DNA from: Rhypophila decipiens
Lineage: Eukaryota > Ascomycota > Sordariomycetes > Sordariales > Naviculisporaceae
Direction: 5' to 3'
NCBI GenBank assembly: GCA_033297075.1
Contig: MU858185.1
Coordinates: 38,256-102,255, forward strand
DNA: 64,000 nt
Shown here piece after piece: positions 10,725 through 23,362 of this stretch (position 1 is its first letter; every line of letters begins with the position of its first letter). Both the position numbers and the translations under genes were made by a program. The notes under the pieces were generated by a model, which was not told the DNA's origin, did not search any database, and worked only from the letters and a program-made list of their open reading frames with translations.

Positions 10725-12327
10725 CTACACCTGAATCTTGCCCTCGGTAAACTTGACAGGCAAATCACTAATACACAGAGTGCTATAATACTTCATAGTC
10801 CAGGGTCGATGGGGCCTCGCAATCTGGATATCGAAATTCCGCAGAATCTCCACAAAGATCTTGTTCAGCCCAAGCCAAGCAAGGTTCTTCCCAGGGCACA
10901 TGAACCGCCCATGACCAAAGAGGAAATCAACATGTTTCTCCATACAAAGCCTCTCTTCAGGAGCCTTGTTCAGCCACCTCTCTGGTCTGAAAATCTCCAC
11001 GTCCTCCCCAAAAACCGCCTTATTTCGGACCAGCGCCACATTGTTGGGATAGATGTCAGTTCCAGCGGGGACTTTATAGCCGCAGATGACATCGCCCCCT
11101 GGATTGACTCGCTTGGCAAATCCAGTGCTGGTCCCGGGGAGTATCCGAAAGGTTTCGTAGAGGACAGCTTGGAGGTAGGGGAGAGCTCTTGCTTCCTGGA
11201 GAGTGATGGGACTTGATATCTTGCCCGCTTTGATGCCTTCGGCAATCTCGGCCTTGAGTTTGTTATACACGTAGGGAGTCGACCCGAGATAGAGGATAGC
11301 CGCCCGGGTGGGAATGGCAGACGTGTCTGCGCCGGCTATGGTTGCCATTGACACTTCTTGGTCGCAGTCGGCTTGGGCGAGACCTTGCTTCATCCACTCG
11401 CCGAGCATATCCTCGACCTTGTCGTCGGGGTGAGCGAAGCGTCGTGCTACCTCGGACTTTGTGACTCTATGGGATAAGACGGATCAGTACAGGTACCACA
11501 GGCATGGAACTAAACAAACAATAGCAAAAAGTTGAAAATACTCACTCCATAAACTTCCCAATCCCCGCCTTGTCCGTAGTCTTGGGTCCCAGCAATCTCA
11601 AGAACAATCCATTTCCTGTAATCTTTCTTGCCGCCGCCCAGGTGGTAAGGGTATGCATAAAGGGAACCACCTCATCAGCGACCTGAAAGAAGCCATGCAA
11701 ATCACTTCTGCTGTCCATGGATCCCCAAGCCTTCCCCATTGTCGCCAGCGTCGCAAGATCAACACTAAACCACCGAGCCATGGCCGCCCAGTCTACCACT
11801 TTATCCAAGCAGTCCTCTTGAATCAAGCTAATCAACTTCTCAAGTTGTGAATCCATCAGCTTCTCCAAGTTGACCTCCCCGCGACCCTCGTACGCTCGCA
11901 AGAGCATCGCTTTGCGCGCATCGTGCTCCGCCGTGTCGAGCATACTAGCCATGCCCTCGCCCGCAGAGTCAAAGCGCATGTTGCGGAACCAGTCCGACCG
12001 GCCCATACCGTCCCGGAAACTGTTGGTGCGTAGGAGCTCGTCAAGGTCGCCGAGCAGAAGATCGTTGGGACCGATCCGCAGGAGCGGGCCGTATTCCTCT
12101 TGGAGTTTGGGCAGCATCTCGTGGATATTGCCCGAGGCCATCTTTCGCATGAACCACATGTAGGTGTGTCGGGCGAGAAAAGGGCCTGGGATATGGCGCA
12201 GGCGGAGGTATGAACGTATGGAGGAGACGGCCAAGAGGATGCCCAAGAGAGCGAGAATCGAGGTGAGGGGATTCCCGGCCATGTAGCTCACGGCGGGATG
12301 GTCCCGCAGGGTATTGAGGAGGCCCAT
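10725..12327 (-). CDS. Cytochrome P450 monooxygenase (pisatin demethylase/benzoate hydroxylase-like)
   Basis: Two exons (12327-11546 and 11466-10725) separated by a 79-base intron with a GTGAGT donor encode 507 residues. An N-terminal hydrophobic anchor precedes RHIPGPF. The I-helix motif is AGADTS (305-310), ExxR is ETFR (365-368), PERW lies at 422-425, and the haem loop FGHGRFMCPGKN carries Cys451. The haem loop and the following NLAWLGLNKIFVE segment resemble the pisatin demethylase-like P450s, which act on aromatic or phenolic substrates. The upstream frame is open but starts with TTG, so the ATG at 12327 is chosen. It belongs to a different P450 group from the one at 2284-4075 and could supply a second oxidation in the same pathway. 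Confidence 0.92.
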
Positions 12328-15234
12328 GTTGGTGATGGACGTTTGAAGACGGAGAGTACAGCGCGCGCTTGCCAAATGTCAGTTTGCTGTTTGGTTTCTC
12401 CTGGAGTCCCTGGTATATGTGGCAGATGGAGAGGAGGGGCTGGGTCTAGCAGGTTTCTGGGTCTAGGCCATTTCATATCTCGTCTCAGGAATAGATGCAG
12501 GAATCTAGCCAGGGACGGGTGACCGATGTGCTTCCGCGCATACGTGAAGCGATAAGACAGGCTGTTATCCTACCCAATCTATCTATATTCGTCGAAGGAA
12601 GCGGGGTTGCGCTAATAGCAGGGTCGCTCCCACTCTAGTATATCGTTAACGAGCTGCACGACGTGTGTATTAGTTCTAGCGCTTGAAGCGGCCAATCCAG
12701 GCCCTTCTTGGCGGTTCAATATGTCTTTCGCGGTACGCCATAGCCTTGGCAGTACCAAATAGAAGATACGACACCGGGGGAAGCATGGGGATATGGTTCG
12801 CGATAATGGAGAATAGGTTTGCTGGAGGTCTTGGAGTGTTGCTGGCAGAAGGGGAAGGAATTTAGGTTAAGTGGGAGTCAAGATTTAACGGGCCCGGGAT
12901 ACGCACCTCCTGGAAGGGATTCCGCCCCTGATGGAGGGGAAATTGGGTGAGTTTGACCTATCTGGTACCTAGGTATGCTTATTGATTTGTCTGATGTACT
13001 TTATCCCTCGTCCAATATAATCCATCTCGATGGTAAAAGGAAATGGAAACCGAAAAGCAAAAAGGAAAAAAAAGGTGAACGAGCCAAAGCAAAGCCCGCT
13101 CAACGACAAGTTGGCAACCGAATATCCAAACCAATGGAACACTACATGTAATCACACTCCTCTGATTCCAATTCCATTCAGCCTCATTGAGCCAACTTGA
13201 AAGCCGCGAACAACTTCCGTGATTACACTATCTCGTTCGAAATTGGTGCTATCTTGTTTTCCAGCAGCGAATTTCAATCACACGGCTGGCTGCCGACTTT
13301 ATCATTTGCATGTCTTGCTTCAGTATCTCCAAGCGAGATTCAAGGCGAGGGTATATCGTAGAATTTTTACATGTTGATATGCTAGTTGTGTGCAAGTTTT
13401 TGAGGCTGGATATCTCTAAGACTTGCCTCTCTTGAGAATATACACCTAGCAGCCTCAACTGGAACAAAGATGAATAGATGTCATTAGATGATCTACAGAC
13501 CGCAATGCGCCATCTTCCTGTGTACAGCATGGGTCACGACATTATCGGTCCCAAGTGAACCTCTCAACGGTAAAGTCAACATCGAGCTGGATCGAAGCCG
13601 CAAGTTTATGACTATTCCATATAAATAAGGCAAAAAAAAGCAAGCTCGTGGCATTCTGCACATATTTGATCAGGAACTGATACCGGGAATGACGTCTTGT
13701 GTCTCGCATGAAGCAAAATGGCCAAGCTAACCCGTAGAGTAGAGGGCAACATCGTAAGCAATGGCCCCAAACTCAAAGCACTGCCGGCATCCGAATGAGA
13801 CTAATTGTCGCCGTGTTATTCGTCCTTCTTTAATGTCGTTGGTTCCGTCTTTGAACGCCACAAATACCACGGAGATTTTGTCCGTGTGGCACAAGACCAC
13901 CCTTTCCAAACTGTCGGGTCAGGTACAACAATCCGCTGCCAAATCGCAACAGCACACTGGAGCCGCATGATACATAGTCCAATCCGTGGCTAGTGGCTAT
14001 ACTTGTCAGACCGGATGCAAAAACAGAGTCACCATCGACAACAGCCTTGCCTAGATGTATTCTCGCTGTAGTTTGTTCGGCCGGGCGGTTCGTCCGTCAT
14101 TCGTCCGTCTCGGCATCCGGGCGGACAAAAAGCCCGAGGGACACTTATTGACAAGGATACGGGCTAAGTGATATCATGTCTTGGCGGTCCAGCTTCAGGG
14201 CCAAGATTTCGCAACAATTCCCAAACCGAAGGCAATAAAACAAAAACAGGATCTTGATCACTCTGCACTATTCACAGGGGCTATTACCGGACCTGCAGTG
14301 TGGACAAATGGCCTGGCTTTGGTGCGATGACAACCAAGCACAAGTTTATATGGGGCTGATACGGATAACTGGTAATGATTGTACGGACACTGTACGGATA
14401 CCCATGGATACTCCCGAGTCAACAACGAGTTTCCATTTTAACGGCGGATCGAACCGAAAAGATTTCCCGTCTTGTTCAAACTCGACATCATGATTGTGTC
14501 TTCCCAGCCAGACTTTTGGATCCCAACTGCAATTCGACCTGCATCGGCTCGGCATTTGGCTTTTTACTCCGTTTGGCTAGAGTACTGCGGAAATGTCACA
14601 GTCGCAACCATCATGAGATAATTCCTGGCTGTGATTGGTCGACAGCCGAACGGTCAAGCGACAGAATGCCATCGCACCCCTCCCTTTTGCATGCGGCAAG
14701 ATCGAGACGGGGATAGCGGGATGCAAGTCCTCCCCCGCGGGCTAGCTGCACCGAATTTCCAAAACTGCCTCACATGTTTCCCACAGAGACAATTCCTCTT
14801 GATTGATCCCCGAAGGATCTAGCGCCTCTGGTTCAATTGAATCTTGTTTGGTTCGGCTAGGGCATGGACCACTCGTACCGGAGCCCCGGTCCCCGCCCAC
14901 CATCTTGAAACAGAATCTCGCAGAAATATTGAGAGATAGGGGCAGCGCCGAGACCATGGACCTGGGCCCCGGGAGGAGAGTCGCGGCGTTGCTTCTGTCC
15001 CAAGCTCGGAGCTGGCCACGGGGTGGTTGGGTCACTTGGGTAACACCATCCGCCACAATACAATCCACCATCCCATATCTTTGTCCAGTCGGCGCTCGCT
15101 CCGTCTCCTCTGGATATCCCTCATTCTCCTCAGTAACGCTTTGCGCCATTCACTCACCGACTCGAGTGCAGAAACAACATACAGAGACATCCTCACCTCG
15201 TCGCCATTGCTTTGTCTGTTGATCCATAGCGAAA
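12328..15234. other. Long intergenic region between P450 and hydroxylase
   Basis: About 2.9 kb shared by two divergently transcribed oxidative genes. Open frames here are short and not protein-like. It probably holds both promoters and may contain binding sites for the nearby Zn2Cys6 regulator, but I did not find a convincing repeated CGG/CCG motif. Confidence 0.4.
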
Positions 15235-16784
15235 ATGTCGACCAAGCTCCACGTCTTGATCATTGGAGGCGGCATTGGTGGTCTCACCCTTGCTCAGTCT
15301 CTCCGCAAACAGGGTGTCACCTTTGAGGTGTTTGAGCAAGACACTAGCACGACGTCAAGAGGCTACGGCTTTGCACTTGGTCTTTACGAGTAAGCATCAC
15401 CTGTCACCTGTACTAGTAGCCTACCTTACCCATGACTGACACAATGCAGCCCAGACACACTCTTCGGAGATGCCCTTCCAGACGATCTGCCCAAGCTCAG
15501 GGATGCGGCCGGCCACCTCACACCTCTACCTCTGGCTTCTCAGGCAGTCTTTTACATGGGGCCCAAGAAGTTCATGCTCGAGGACTCTACTGAGACTCCG
15601 TGCCTCCGAGTGAACCGTCTGAAGCTCAGGGAGCTACTCGCCACTGGAATTGACGTGCAGTGGGGTAAAGAAGCAGATCGGATTGAGGAGGACGACGACA
15701 AGGTCACCGCCTTCTTCAAGGACGGGACCTCGGCCACAGGCGATGTTCTTATCGGCACGGATGGCGTTCATAGCAGCGGTACGTTTAAGCACGTCTTTTC
15801 CACTTATTCTCAAGACTGTCCACTAATTCTGGTGATAACCAGTTCGCCCGCATGTCCTGAAAAAGCCAAATTCGGAAGTCCTCGAGCTCTCCCCCAACGT
15901 CATTGTGGTAGGCGAGACCAAGCTGCGTGGCAAGGAATTCGAGCAGCAGCTACAGATGGGACACTCCTGCTACATGACCTTCGGGCCTGGATTTAGCTTA
16001 TTCGTCGGCTTGAATCGTGTCAGCGAGGACAGCAAGGAAGGTGACTACTACTGGCTGATGGCGGGCAACGACGACACTGTTGGCCAGGACGATCACTGGG
16101 CCAAGACGGCCACGGCAGAGGAGAGGCTCAAGTGGGCCCTGGCCAAAGTCCAAGTCTTCCCGCCGCCATTCAGGAAGACGTTGGAGAAGACCAAGGCTGA
16201 GGATGTCAAGGGAAATATTGTAAGTTGCTAACTAAGCGGACCAGACCGCCTAGCCAAGCGGACGAGCTAATTGTGTTCAACTGTTATAGGTCTGGCATGA
16301 CGCCCTCATCCCCTCGACACCGGCCGTAAGCCGCGTGGCCATCCTCGGCGACGCGGCGCATCCCATGCCTCCGGCCCGCGGCGAAGGCGCGATCCATGCG
16401 ATTCAGGATGCTATCAAGCTGAGCAAGATCATCTCGGCCGCCGACAAGACGGACTTTGCCTCCTTCAAGGAGAAGCTGAATGAGTGGCAACAAGAGGTTG
16501 TCGCAACCGGGCATGAGTCTATCCTTGCTGGTCGCCGTGTGCTGGAATTCGCAAAGAAGGCGGCCGCGGCCGCAGCTGCTGCTGCCGCTGGCGGAGGTCC
16601 TCCAGGCGGCGCCGGCGGCCCTCCTGGCGGTGTTCCTGGCAGTGCTGGTGCCGGAGGTCCCCCCGGTGGTGCTGGCGGTCCTCCCGGCGGCGGATTCAGG
16701 CCTCCTCCGCCAAAATGCTGGGGCCACTCGACCAAGATGGTGGATGAACTACCGCCATTGGGCATCACGATTGCCGAGGATTAG
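15235..16784 (+). CDS. FAD-dependent monooxygenase (aromatic hydroxylase type)
   Basis: Four exons (15235-15389, 15450-15778, 15843-16219, 16290-16784) give 451 residues. The N-terminal Rossmann motif is VLIIGGGIGGLTLAQSL. The mid-protein DG motif appears as LIGTDGVHSS across an intron, and the GD motif as VAILGDAAHPMPP at the start of the last exon. This is the group A flavin monooxygenase layout, in which NAD(P)H-reduced FAD hydroxylates or epoxidises a small substrate. No signal peptide is visible. Residues from 378 to about 430 are a striking run of alanines followed by GGPPGG-type repeats, which is not part of the usual fold and sits shortly before the C-terminus. It is a likely tailoring enzyme next to the GMC oxidoreductase on the same strand. 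Confidence 0.9.
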
Positions 16785-17487
16785 TTCTTTCAAAGCGGAG
16801 TGCAAGGGATGCATCCATTGGTAATCGATCTTGCATGGTTGCATGTGTTGGAAATACCCTGTCGCAGGTTCTTGAGTTGGTTATTTGTTTTCTTTTACAA
16901 TTTCTTGAGCTGCTTTTGCGCTTCAGGTTATGCGCACCAATGAGGAACCAGAGTTCATCACAACCATTGATTGTCTTGTGGGCTTGCGTTTTCCGTAGGC
17001 AACTTAATCCCACTTTACTAGTATCCTTCCATTCATACTTTCTCAAGAGTACTCAATGCTCGCAGTTCTCGCAGCATTTCCTTGAGCACTCGGGCCCGGG
17101 ACAGCGAGCCGTGACTCGGTCTAGAATGCAATTACTGTTCGGCGTCTGTCAAGCAGAGTTAGCCGCTGCCCGGCACAAATCCGAGATGATGCTGCTGTGT
17201 AACTGATAATCTCGGAATGCCGATCGATATACTTCAGGCTGAACTATAGCAGAGCAATAACGCAGACGTGAGGGTCTACCCACTCAGGCTTAATAAGTCA
17301 CGACATGGCCCGGAATACGGTATCACCTTCCCCTCGCTGCAGGATATCAGCCGTCATCTGCGGAGAAGGAGATGGCAGACGCGCAACATGTGTGATATAA
17401 AGCGGCAGAGCCAAGCAAATTGCAAAATTTCATCAAGAGGCGAGCCCTTCAAGATTGTTCCTCAGACGGATCACCAGAACCAGAAAT
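16785..17487. other. Intergenic region between hydroxylase and GMC oxidoreductase
   Basis: About 700 bases with the terminator region of one gene and the promoter of the next. I see no other gene. Confidence 0.4.
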
Positions 17488-19666
17488 ATGAAGTCCTCTC
17501 CGGGATTCGGTTCGCCGCTGAACTTTGTCACCTCTCTTCTTTTCCTGTCCAATGTAGAGGCCCTCGGGATCCATCGTGACCTCAGTTCCCTCAAGTCTTC
17601 CTATGACTACATCATTGCTGGCGGGGGGCTCTCGGGCCTGGTCGTCGCCAATCGGCTGTCTGAAGATGCCAAGGGTACGTACATGGTTCAAGTAGTTCTC
17701 CTTATCACCCAAGACAAAAGGCGTTAGACTGACTCTTCACTCTGTACTAGTCTCTGTCCTGGTTGTCGAGTTTGGCGACTTTGACGACTCTTGGAATACT
17801 GCCATGCCGTACTACGCCAACCAGCGGCAGTCGCCATCGCTCATGTTTGTGGCAGAATCGCTCTCCCAGCCCAATCTCAACGATAGGACGTTCGATGTCG
17901 TGTCTGGGGCCACCGTCGGTGGCGGGTCCACGGTAAATGGCATGGCGGTTGTCAGGGGCGAGGCGGCGGATTACGATCTCTGGAAGGATCTCGGCAATGA
18001 TGGATGGGGCTGGGATGGGTTACTGCCGTACTTTAAGAAGGTGAGTTCTTGGGTGCTTCAGAATAGCTATTGTCTGATCAAACGCTGATTGTACATGGCG
18101 ACCCAGTCAAGCACGCTCAACTCTCCGAGTGACGCCAAGGTGAAACAATACGGCTACTCGATGAGTCCGGATGGCTTCGGCAACGGACCGTTCCAGGCAT
18201 CATGGCCAGCTTTCCAGTGGCCCGACACAGCCAAAATCACGGCCGCTTGGCTCAACGACCAGGGCATCAAACTCCGGTCTGAAGGCGGACTAAGCGGCAA
18301 GAACACGGGCGTCGTCTGGAAGCCGCTGGGTGCGGACGGCAAGAACTTTACGCGCCTGTCCTCTCGAAAGGCATATTACGATCCAGCCAGCAAGCGGGAG
18401 AACCTAGACATCCTGGTCAAGACGTTTGTTTCCAAGATCAACTTTAACGACCAAAAGGTGGCCACTGGTGTGCAGGTCATGGGAACTGATGACTCCTCGC
18501 TGGCTGGAAATCTGACCGCAAGCAAGGAGGTCATTCTTGCTGCCGGTGCCATCCACACTCCTCAGATCCTGCAGCTCAGCGGAGTCGGTCCTGGAGTGCT
18601 GCTCACAGATCTCAATATACCTCTTGTCTACGACCTTCCGGGTGTTGGCTCCAACCTGCAAGACAGATCAACAATCCGAAAGTGGAAGTTTCAGTGTAAG
18701 TGTTCTCACGCCCCATTTACTTCCTTATCACCCAACTAACCACAAAAAGTCAACAACTCCAACCCCCTAAACCCAACATCCCTCCAGTTATCCGACACCT
18801 CCTCGCCCACATTCAGCACCTATCTATCCGAATACCTCTCCAACCGAACCGGCCCCCTGACAATCGCCCACGGGAATAACGTCGCCACTCTCGCCCTACG
18901 CGACCTCACCCTCTCGGCAGACGAAACAGACGCCTTCATACGAGACATCTACACCGTAAACGCACCCGACTTTGCACCCCCCTTTTACTTCACCACAAAC
19001 GACTATGACTCTGCACCACCAGGACGAACCGCCCTCCCTCTAATCGACGGCATACGAACCCAGACTTTCCTCATCTCGCGTCTTATTTCAACCTCTGCAT
19101 CAACCCTGACCTCGCCTACAAACCCGGGACCAGGTCTATTCGAAATATCCTACGGCAGCGGGGAAGCTCGGATGGGCTTGACAAACCTCAAATCTTTATC
19201 TCGCGGAATAGTCCAGATAAATACTACCTCTCCGCATCCGAGGACAAATCATCCCCTTGTAGATTACAACGCCTTCACCCACCCAATGGACATTGAACTT
19301 GCACTTTTAGGATTTAAACTTGCCCGCCGGTTTTTACTCAATCCAAATGGCACGCTTGCAAAGACGATCCAGCCTGTTGAAACATTCCCAGGTGGTGGAC
19401 TGGATGTTTCAGATGAAGAGTTAAGACGTTTGTTGAAAGAGGAGATGCTTGATCCTACGAGTGGGAATACATGTGGGACTGCGGCCATGATGACCGAGGC
19501 ACTTGGGGGGGTTGTTGATTCGCAATTGAGGGTCTATGGAGTCAAGGGGGTGAGGGTTGTCGATGCGAGTGTGTTTCCTGTTGGGCCGGCGGGGCATTTG
19601 CAGAGCACGGTTTATGCTGTTGCCGAGAAGGCTGCCGATTTGATCAAGGGGGTGAAGACTGCTTAG
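17488..19666 (+). CDS. GMC-family FAD oxidoreductase, secreted
   Basis: Four exons (17488-17674, 17751-18040, 18107-18695, 18750-19666) encode 660 residues. A hydrophobic N-terminus ([14 protein letters not shown]) looks like a signal peptide. The FAD-binding motif is [17 protein letters not shown], the first GMC signature contains [14 protein letters not shown], the second lies around [17 protein letters not shown], and the C-terminal block is [20 protein letters not shown]. Family members oxidise alcohols, sugars or aryl-alcohols and pass electrons to oxygen or other acceptors. The position normally holding the first active-site His (the H of HxxGT) is Asn595 here, in GNTCGT; the second, His638 in AGHLQ, is kept. 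Activity may therefore be altered. It sits between a hydroxylase and a regulator and probably shares their pathway. Confidence 0.92.
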
Positions 19667-20860
19667 TTGAGCTTGCACGGGCTCCAGAGTAGACCGGATG
19701 GGAGGTGAAGATGCGGTGCTGGTTTGTTGGTCCCTAGCTGAGATACATAGGAAGAAAGGCGACCAGAAAGGCGGGAGCAAAGGAGCTTCCTCTAAGAGAA
19801 ACAGAGAGTCTAAACAAGGAGGGTATTGTGAGTCTGAGACTCTCAGTCTTTGAACTGCCCGTGACGCTGCAGACATGTAGTTATGCATGGGTCAACACAG
19901 GCCATGCCCATCGTTGGCCTCTCCCATGACCCCTCCAACAGACCCTCTGTCCCCCAGCACACTCCAATCCAATCTCACCTGGTCATTACCTCTCCAGTAC
20001 CGTCACCATACCCTTCCATACCCGTATACGCAGAACAAAAAATGCACCACCCCGCGCCAAGGTACATGTACCGCTGGTTCAATCAAACCAGCACAACAAT
20101 CAAAAGAAATCGATGGATGGCCGTGTGGTGTGAATCTGAACACGCTCGCCCAGTTGGCACGTACCGGCAGGACACTGGTTGAGATCATGCGTTCGACCCC
20201 AGACCTAGCCTCTGCCACCAGCAGAGAGTCCTTTGGCTCTGGACAAGTCGGCGTATGATTGACGAGATCAGGCCATAGTGGATAGAGAGATGCAAGGGGG
20301 CCTGCCCTTGTCACGAAAATCCTATATTCGACGTATTGAGATTGGATGCTAGCAAATCTTTTCTTTTTCCTCTCTTTTATTCTCTTCTTTCTTTTTCAAA
20401 TTTCTCGGTCTAAAGAGATACTGTGCAGCATGCTTTCTTTAATCAAACGTCTCTCATAGAAATTACTGTGGGTGAAACATGGCCGGCAAAACATGGCGAA
20501 TACATCGCTCGATTCATTCGCATGCCCCTACCCTTGTGGAGGAGAGGCCCAAGTGTATAACTTCGTACGCCTGCTGCGACAACATTATATCCGTTAACGC
20601 GAGCCAGCTGATGCAGCAACTAATATAGATACAAGCAAAATTATGGACAGTAAACCATGCATGCTCCAAACACTTTTGATGCCCCTGGTATAGTAATGAC
20701 ACGCCTGCTCCACTCCCAATAAATGCATTTTCAAGCTCCCATTGACGCCCTTGTAAAACCCGTTTGACCTCCTGTCAAAGTTCCGGTTGATCCCCTTGCA
20801 AAATACAGTCGACGCCCTCCCAAGCCCAAAATGAGGCCCTTGCACCTTCCAGACAACCCC
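19667..20860. other. Convergent intergenic region
   Basis: About 1.2 kb between the 3' ends of the GMC gene and the regulator. Open frames here are not protein-like. A T/C-rich stretch lies around 20357-20408. Confidence 0.4.
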
Positions 20861-23362
20861 CTAGACCTGGTTGAGAAAGCCCCCATTCTGAAAAAAGCGC
20901 ACCTGGTGATCGTGCAGGTCGGCCCACGCGCGCAGCTCCTCCTCCTCCTGGGTGTTCATCGTACTGTCCGTGACAGTAATCTCGCCAGTCCCAGACTTCT
21001 CCAACCGCAGCATGATGTCGAGGAACCGGTTGAGGGTTTCCTCGGCCTTGACGGCGAGGGGCCCCTTCCTCTCCGGGGACGAGTTGACCAGGGTGGACGC
21101 GACCTGGCGGATCTTGTTGACGAGCGAATGCCCATTGGGTTCCATGTTTCGCTGCGAGATGGAGGCCAGGACGGTGAGGAGGTTCTGGACGATGAGCTCC
21201 CGCTCCGCCAGCATGGTGGCGTCGACGGGGTCCGCCTGCTCGCCCACGGCCGAGAGGGCAGCAACGGCCGCGTTCTTGATCGGGTCGCTGAGCCCGTTGC
21301 CGTCGACGTCGCTGGCCTGGCCCAGCGCCACCGCCTGCCGGTGGTTGTCCCGCAGATTGAGGTAGCGCTCGACGTAGTAGGACCGGGTCGCGAGCTGGGA
21401 CGTGTAGATGTTTGCCTTTTGGATCTCGTACTGCAGGCGGCGCTGCTCCATGTCGTTCTTGAAGGCGTTGGAGGGCTGATGATGCGCATACGCAGCGGTA
21501 TAGTACTGGAATCCATCGTCCATGAAGCCATCTGTCTTGGCCACGCCCGAACCCAAGTCGCCAAGGTCAAATGTTGGCTCACTAGCATTAGGGAACGAGG
21601 TCAAGTTGAGCGTGAGTTCTTGCGGCAAGCCATGCATGATGTCCTTGGCAGCCTGCAGACATCCGCTCAACATGGCCCTTTGGTCATGAAACGGCAGAGT
21701 CGTGATACCGTAGGAGAGTTCGATACTGACGACGGGATTCATCGTCATGTAGATCTTGATGGCTTGGTTGAAGCCGGTAAGCTTCGAGACGACGCCCTGA
21801 GGCTGTCCGAGAATCTGCTGCGGCAGGATGAACTGGTCATCCACCTCGACGGGGAATTCAGGGTATGGCTCCGACGGGGTAGGTGGAGGTAGCACCATCT
21901 CGGCCTGGGGAGAGCCGAGCTGAAGCATGGAACTAATCAAGCAACTGTCAGTAGGCGTGGAAGGAAATCGGAAAAGGACATGACAAACCGGATGCCCAGA
22001 AACATGGTCCAAAAGATGCGTTTACCGAGCTGATCCTGGACGAGATCAAAGGAAGGACCTCGATAGGTGACAGTGTGCATGTTGCCGAGGTCACGGGGCT
22101 TGTGGTAACCCATCTCGCGGATGAAGGCCATCGTCTCGGCCATGTAGCGCTTGCAAATCTTCCACTGCATTGTGTACGCAGCTGCCAGTCCTAGGAAGTA
22201 GCTGGTGGCCGCGTCGTAGACAGTCACCTCTTCCTTGGTGTAGAACTGAGAGCCGCGAGCTTCCAAGGCGACGGCTCGGCACTTCTCCACAAGATCAATA
22301 GCCCTGGGATACAACATGCCGTGGCCCTGCGTCTTGAGGTGAACTCGTGCTGTTCGGGGGAAAGAGGCAACCAAACTTCCGATCATGCTGGCGAGTAGAG
22401 CCAAGAACTCGCGATTTGTGCGATCTTCACGGTTAAGGAACGAGCGTCGGAAGCTGGGCTCGTGCGGAAATGGGGTGAGAGGATGGATATAGGTGAAGAA
22501 GTCGTCGACCAACAGTTCGAGGATGGAGATTGGCGCAATGGCCTCGGCGTCCAGCACTGTGTGATGTCCCTGGATGGCGGCATGACCGGGAGTGCCAGCA
22601 ATCGAGATCAAGGTCTCGGCAGCATGGTGCGGTCCCGGGCTGATGTTGGGCTGGAGGCGCTGTCTCTTTGCGGCTTTGGCGGCCTCGGCATGCTTATTGG
22701 GAGGACCGCGGCGTTTCGTCTCGCGATTGAAGGTGCACTCGACATTGAGGTCGCGACAAGGACGACATGGGTGCTTTTCGTCGCACTGTTGTTGGGAGAG
22801 AAGTTAGCAAGAGACAAGACAAAGGGCACAAAAGGCGAGCAGCAGCATCGGACTACAAGCTGACCTTGACTTTGCGCTGGCTGCACATATCGCAAGCCCT
22901 GCGCAGGCGAGTGGCCTTGGTGGCGGGCTGCGAGATGGGAACAGCGCCATTGGGAACGCCATTGAGACTGATGTCGTAGAGAGCATCTTGTTGGGCGGTA
23001 AACTGCTGGTGCACCGGATTGGGAGCTGCAACGGCGGCCTGGAGAGCTGCTAGCCCATGATGCGCTGCAGTCACGGCATCGACATGCGTCGGCGTCTCGG
23101 GAAGATCATGGGCGTCGAGGCCGGGGTCGAATAGCTGCGACTGCTGCTGTTGTTGGTGTGCATCATGATGTTCTTGGTGATGCTGGAAATGGTGTTCTAG
23201 CTGCTGATGCTGATGCGTCTGCTCCGTGTTTGCTTGCTGCTCATTGTTGTTGTTCGGGACATGAGCAGTGGGAGAGGCAGGTTTAATGGCAGTGTTGTTA
23301 TTGTTGTTTGTATTCCCCTGGCCAGGAGATGGCTGAGGAGGGGGTGGGTAGGGCGATGACAT
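20861..23362 (-). CDS. Zn2Cys6 transcription factor
   Basis: Three exons (23362-22865, 22785-21989, 21932-20861) give 788 residues. The binuclear zinc cluster has Cys157, 160, 167, 173, 176 and 183 in the classic C-x2-C-x6-C-x5-C-x2-C-x6-C spacing; an intron lies directly before the third cysteine. The basic linker contains KRRGPPNKHAEAAK. Ahead of it lies a low-complexity region rich in Pro, Asn, Gln and His. Downstream is a fungal_trans-type middle region (HPLTPFPHEPSFRRSF, KRIFWTMFLGIRSMLQLG). The upstream frame starts with TTG, so the ATG at 23362 is used. It is expected to bind CGG-containing promoter sites in the nucleus. Its place at the edge of a run of oxidative genes makes it a candidate pathway-specific activator. 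Confidence 0.92.

Noticed and set aside
20831..21892. 353-codon plus-strand frame opposite the Zn2Cys6 regulator
   Set aside because: It is the antisense shadow of the regulator's third exon, with low-complexity composition and no family motif.
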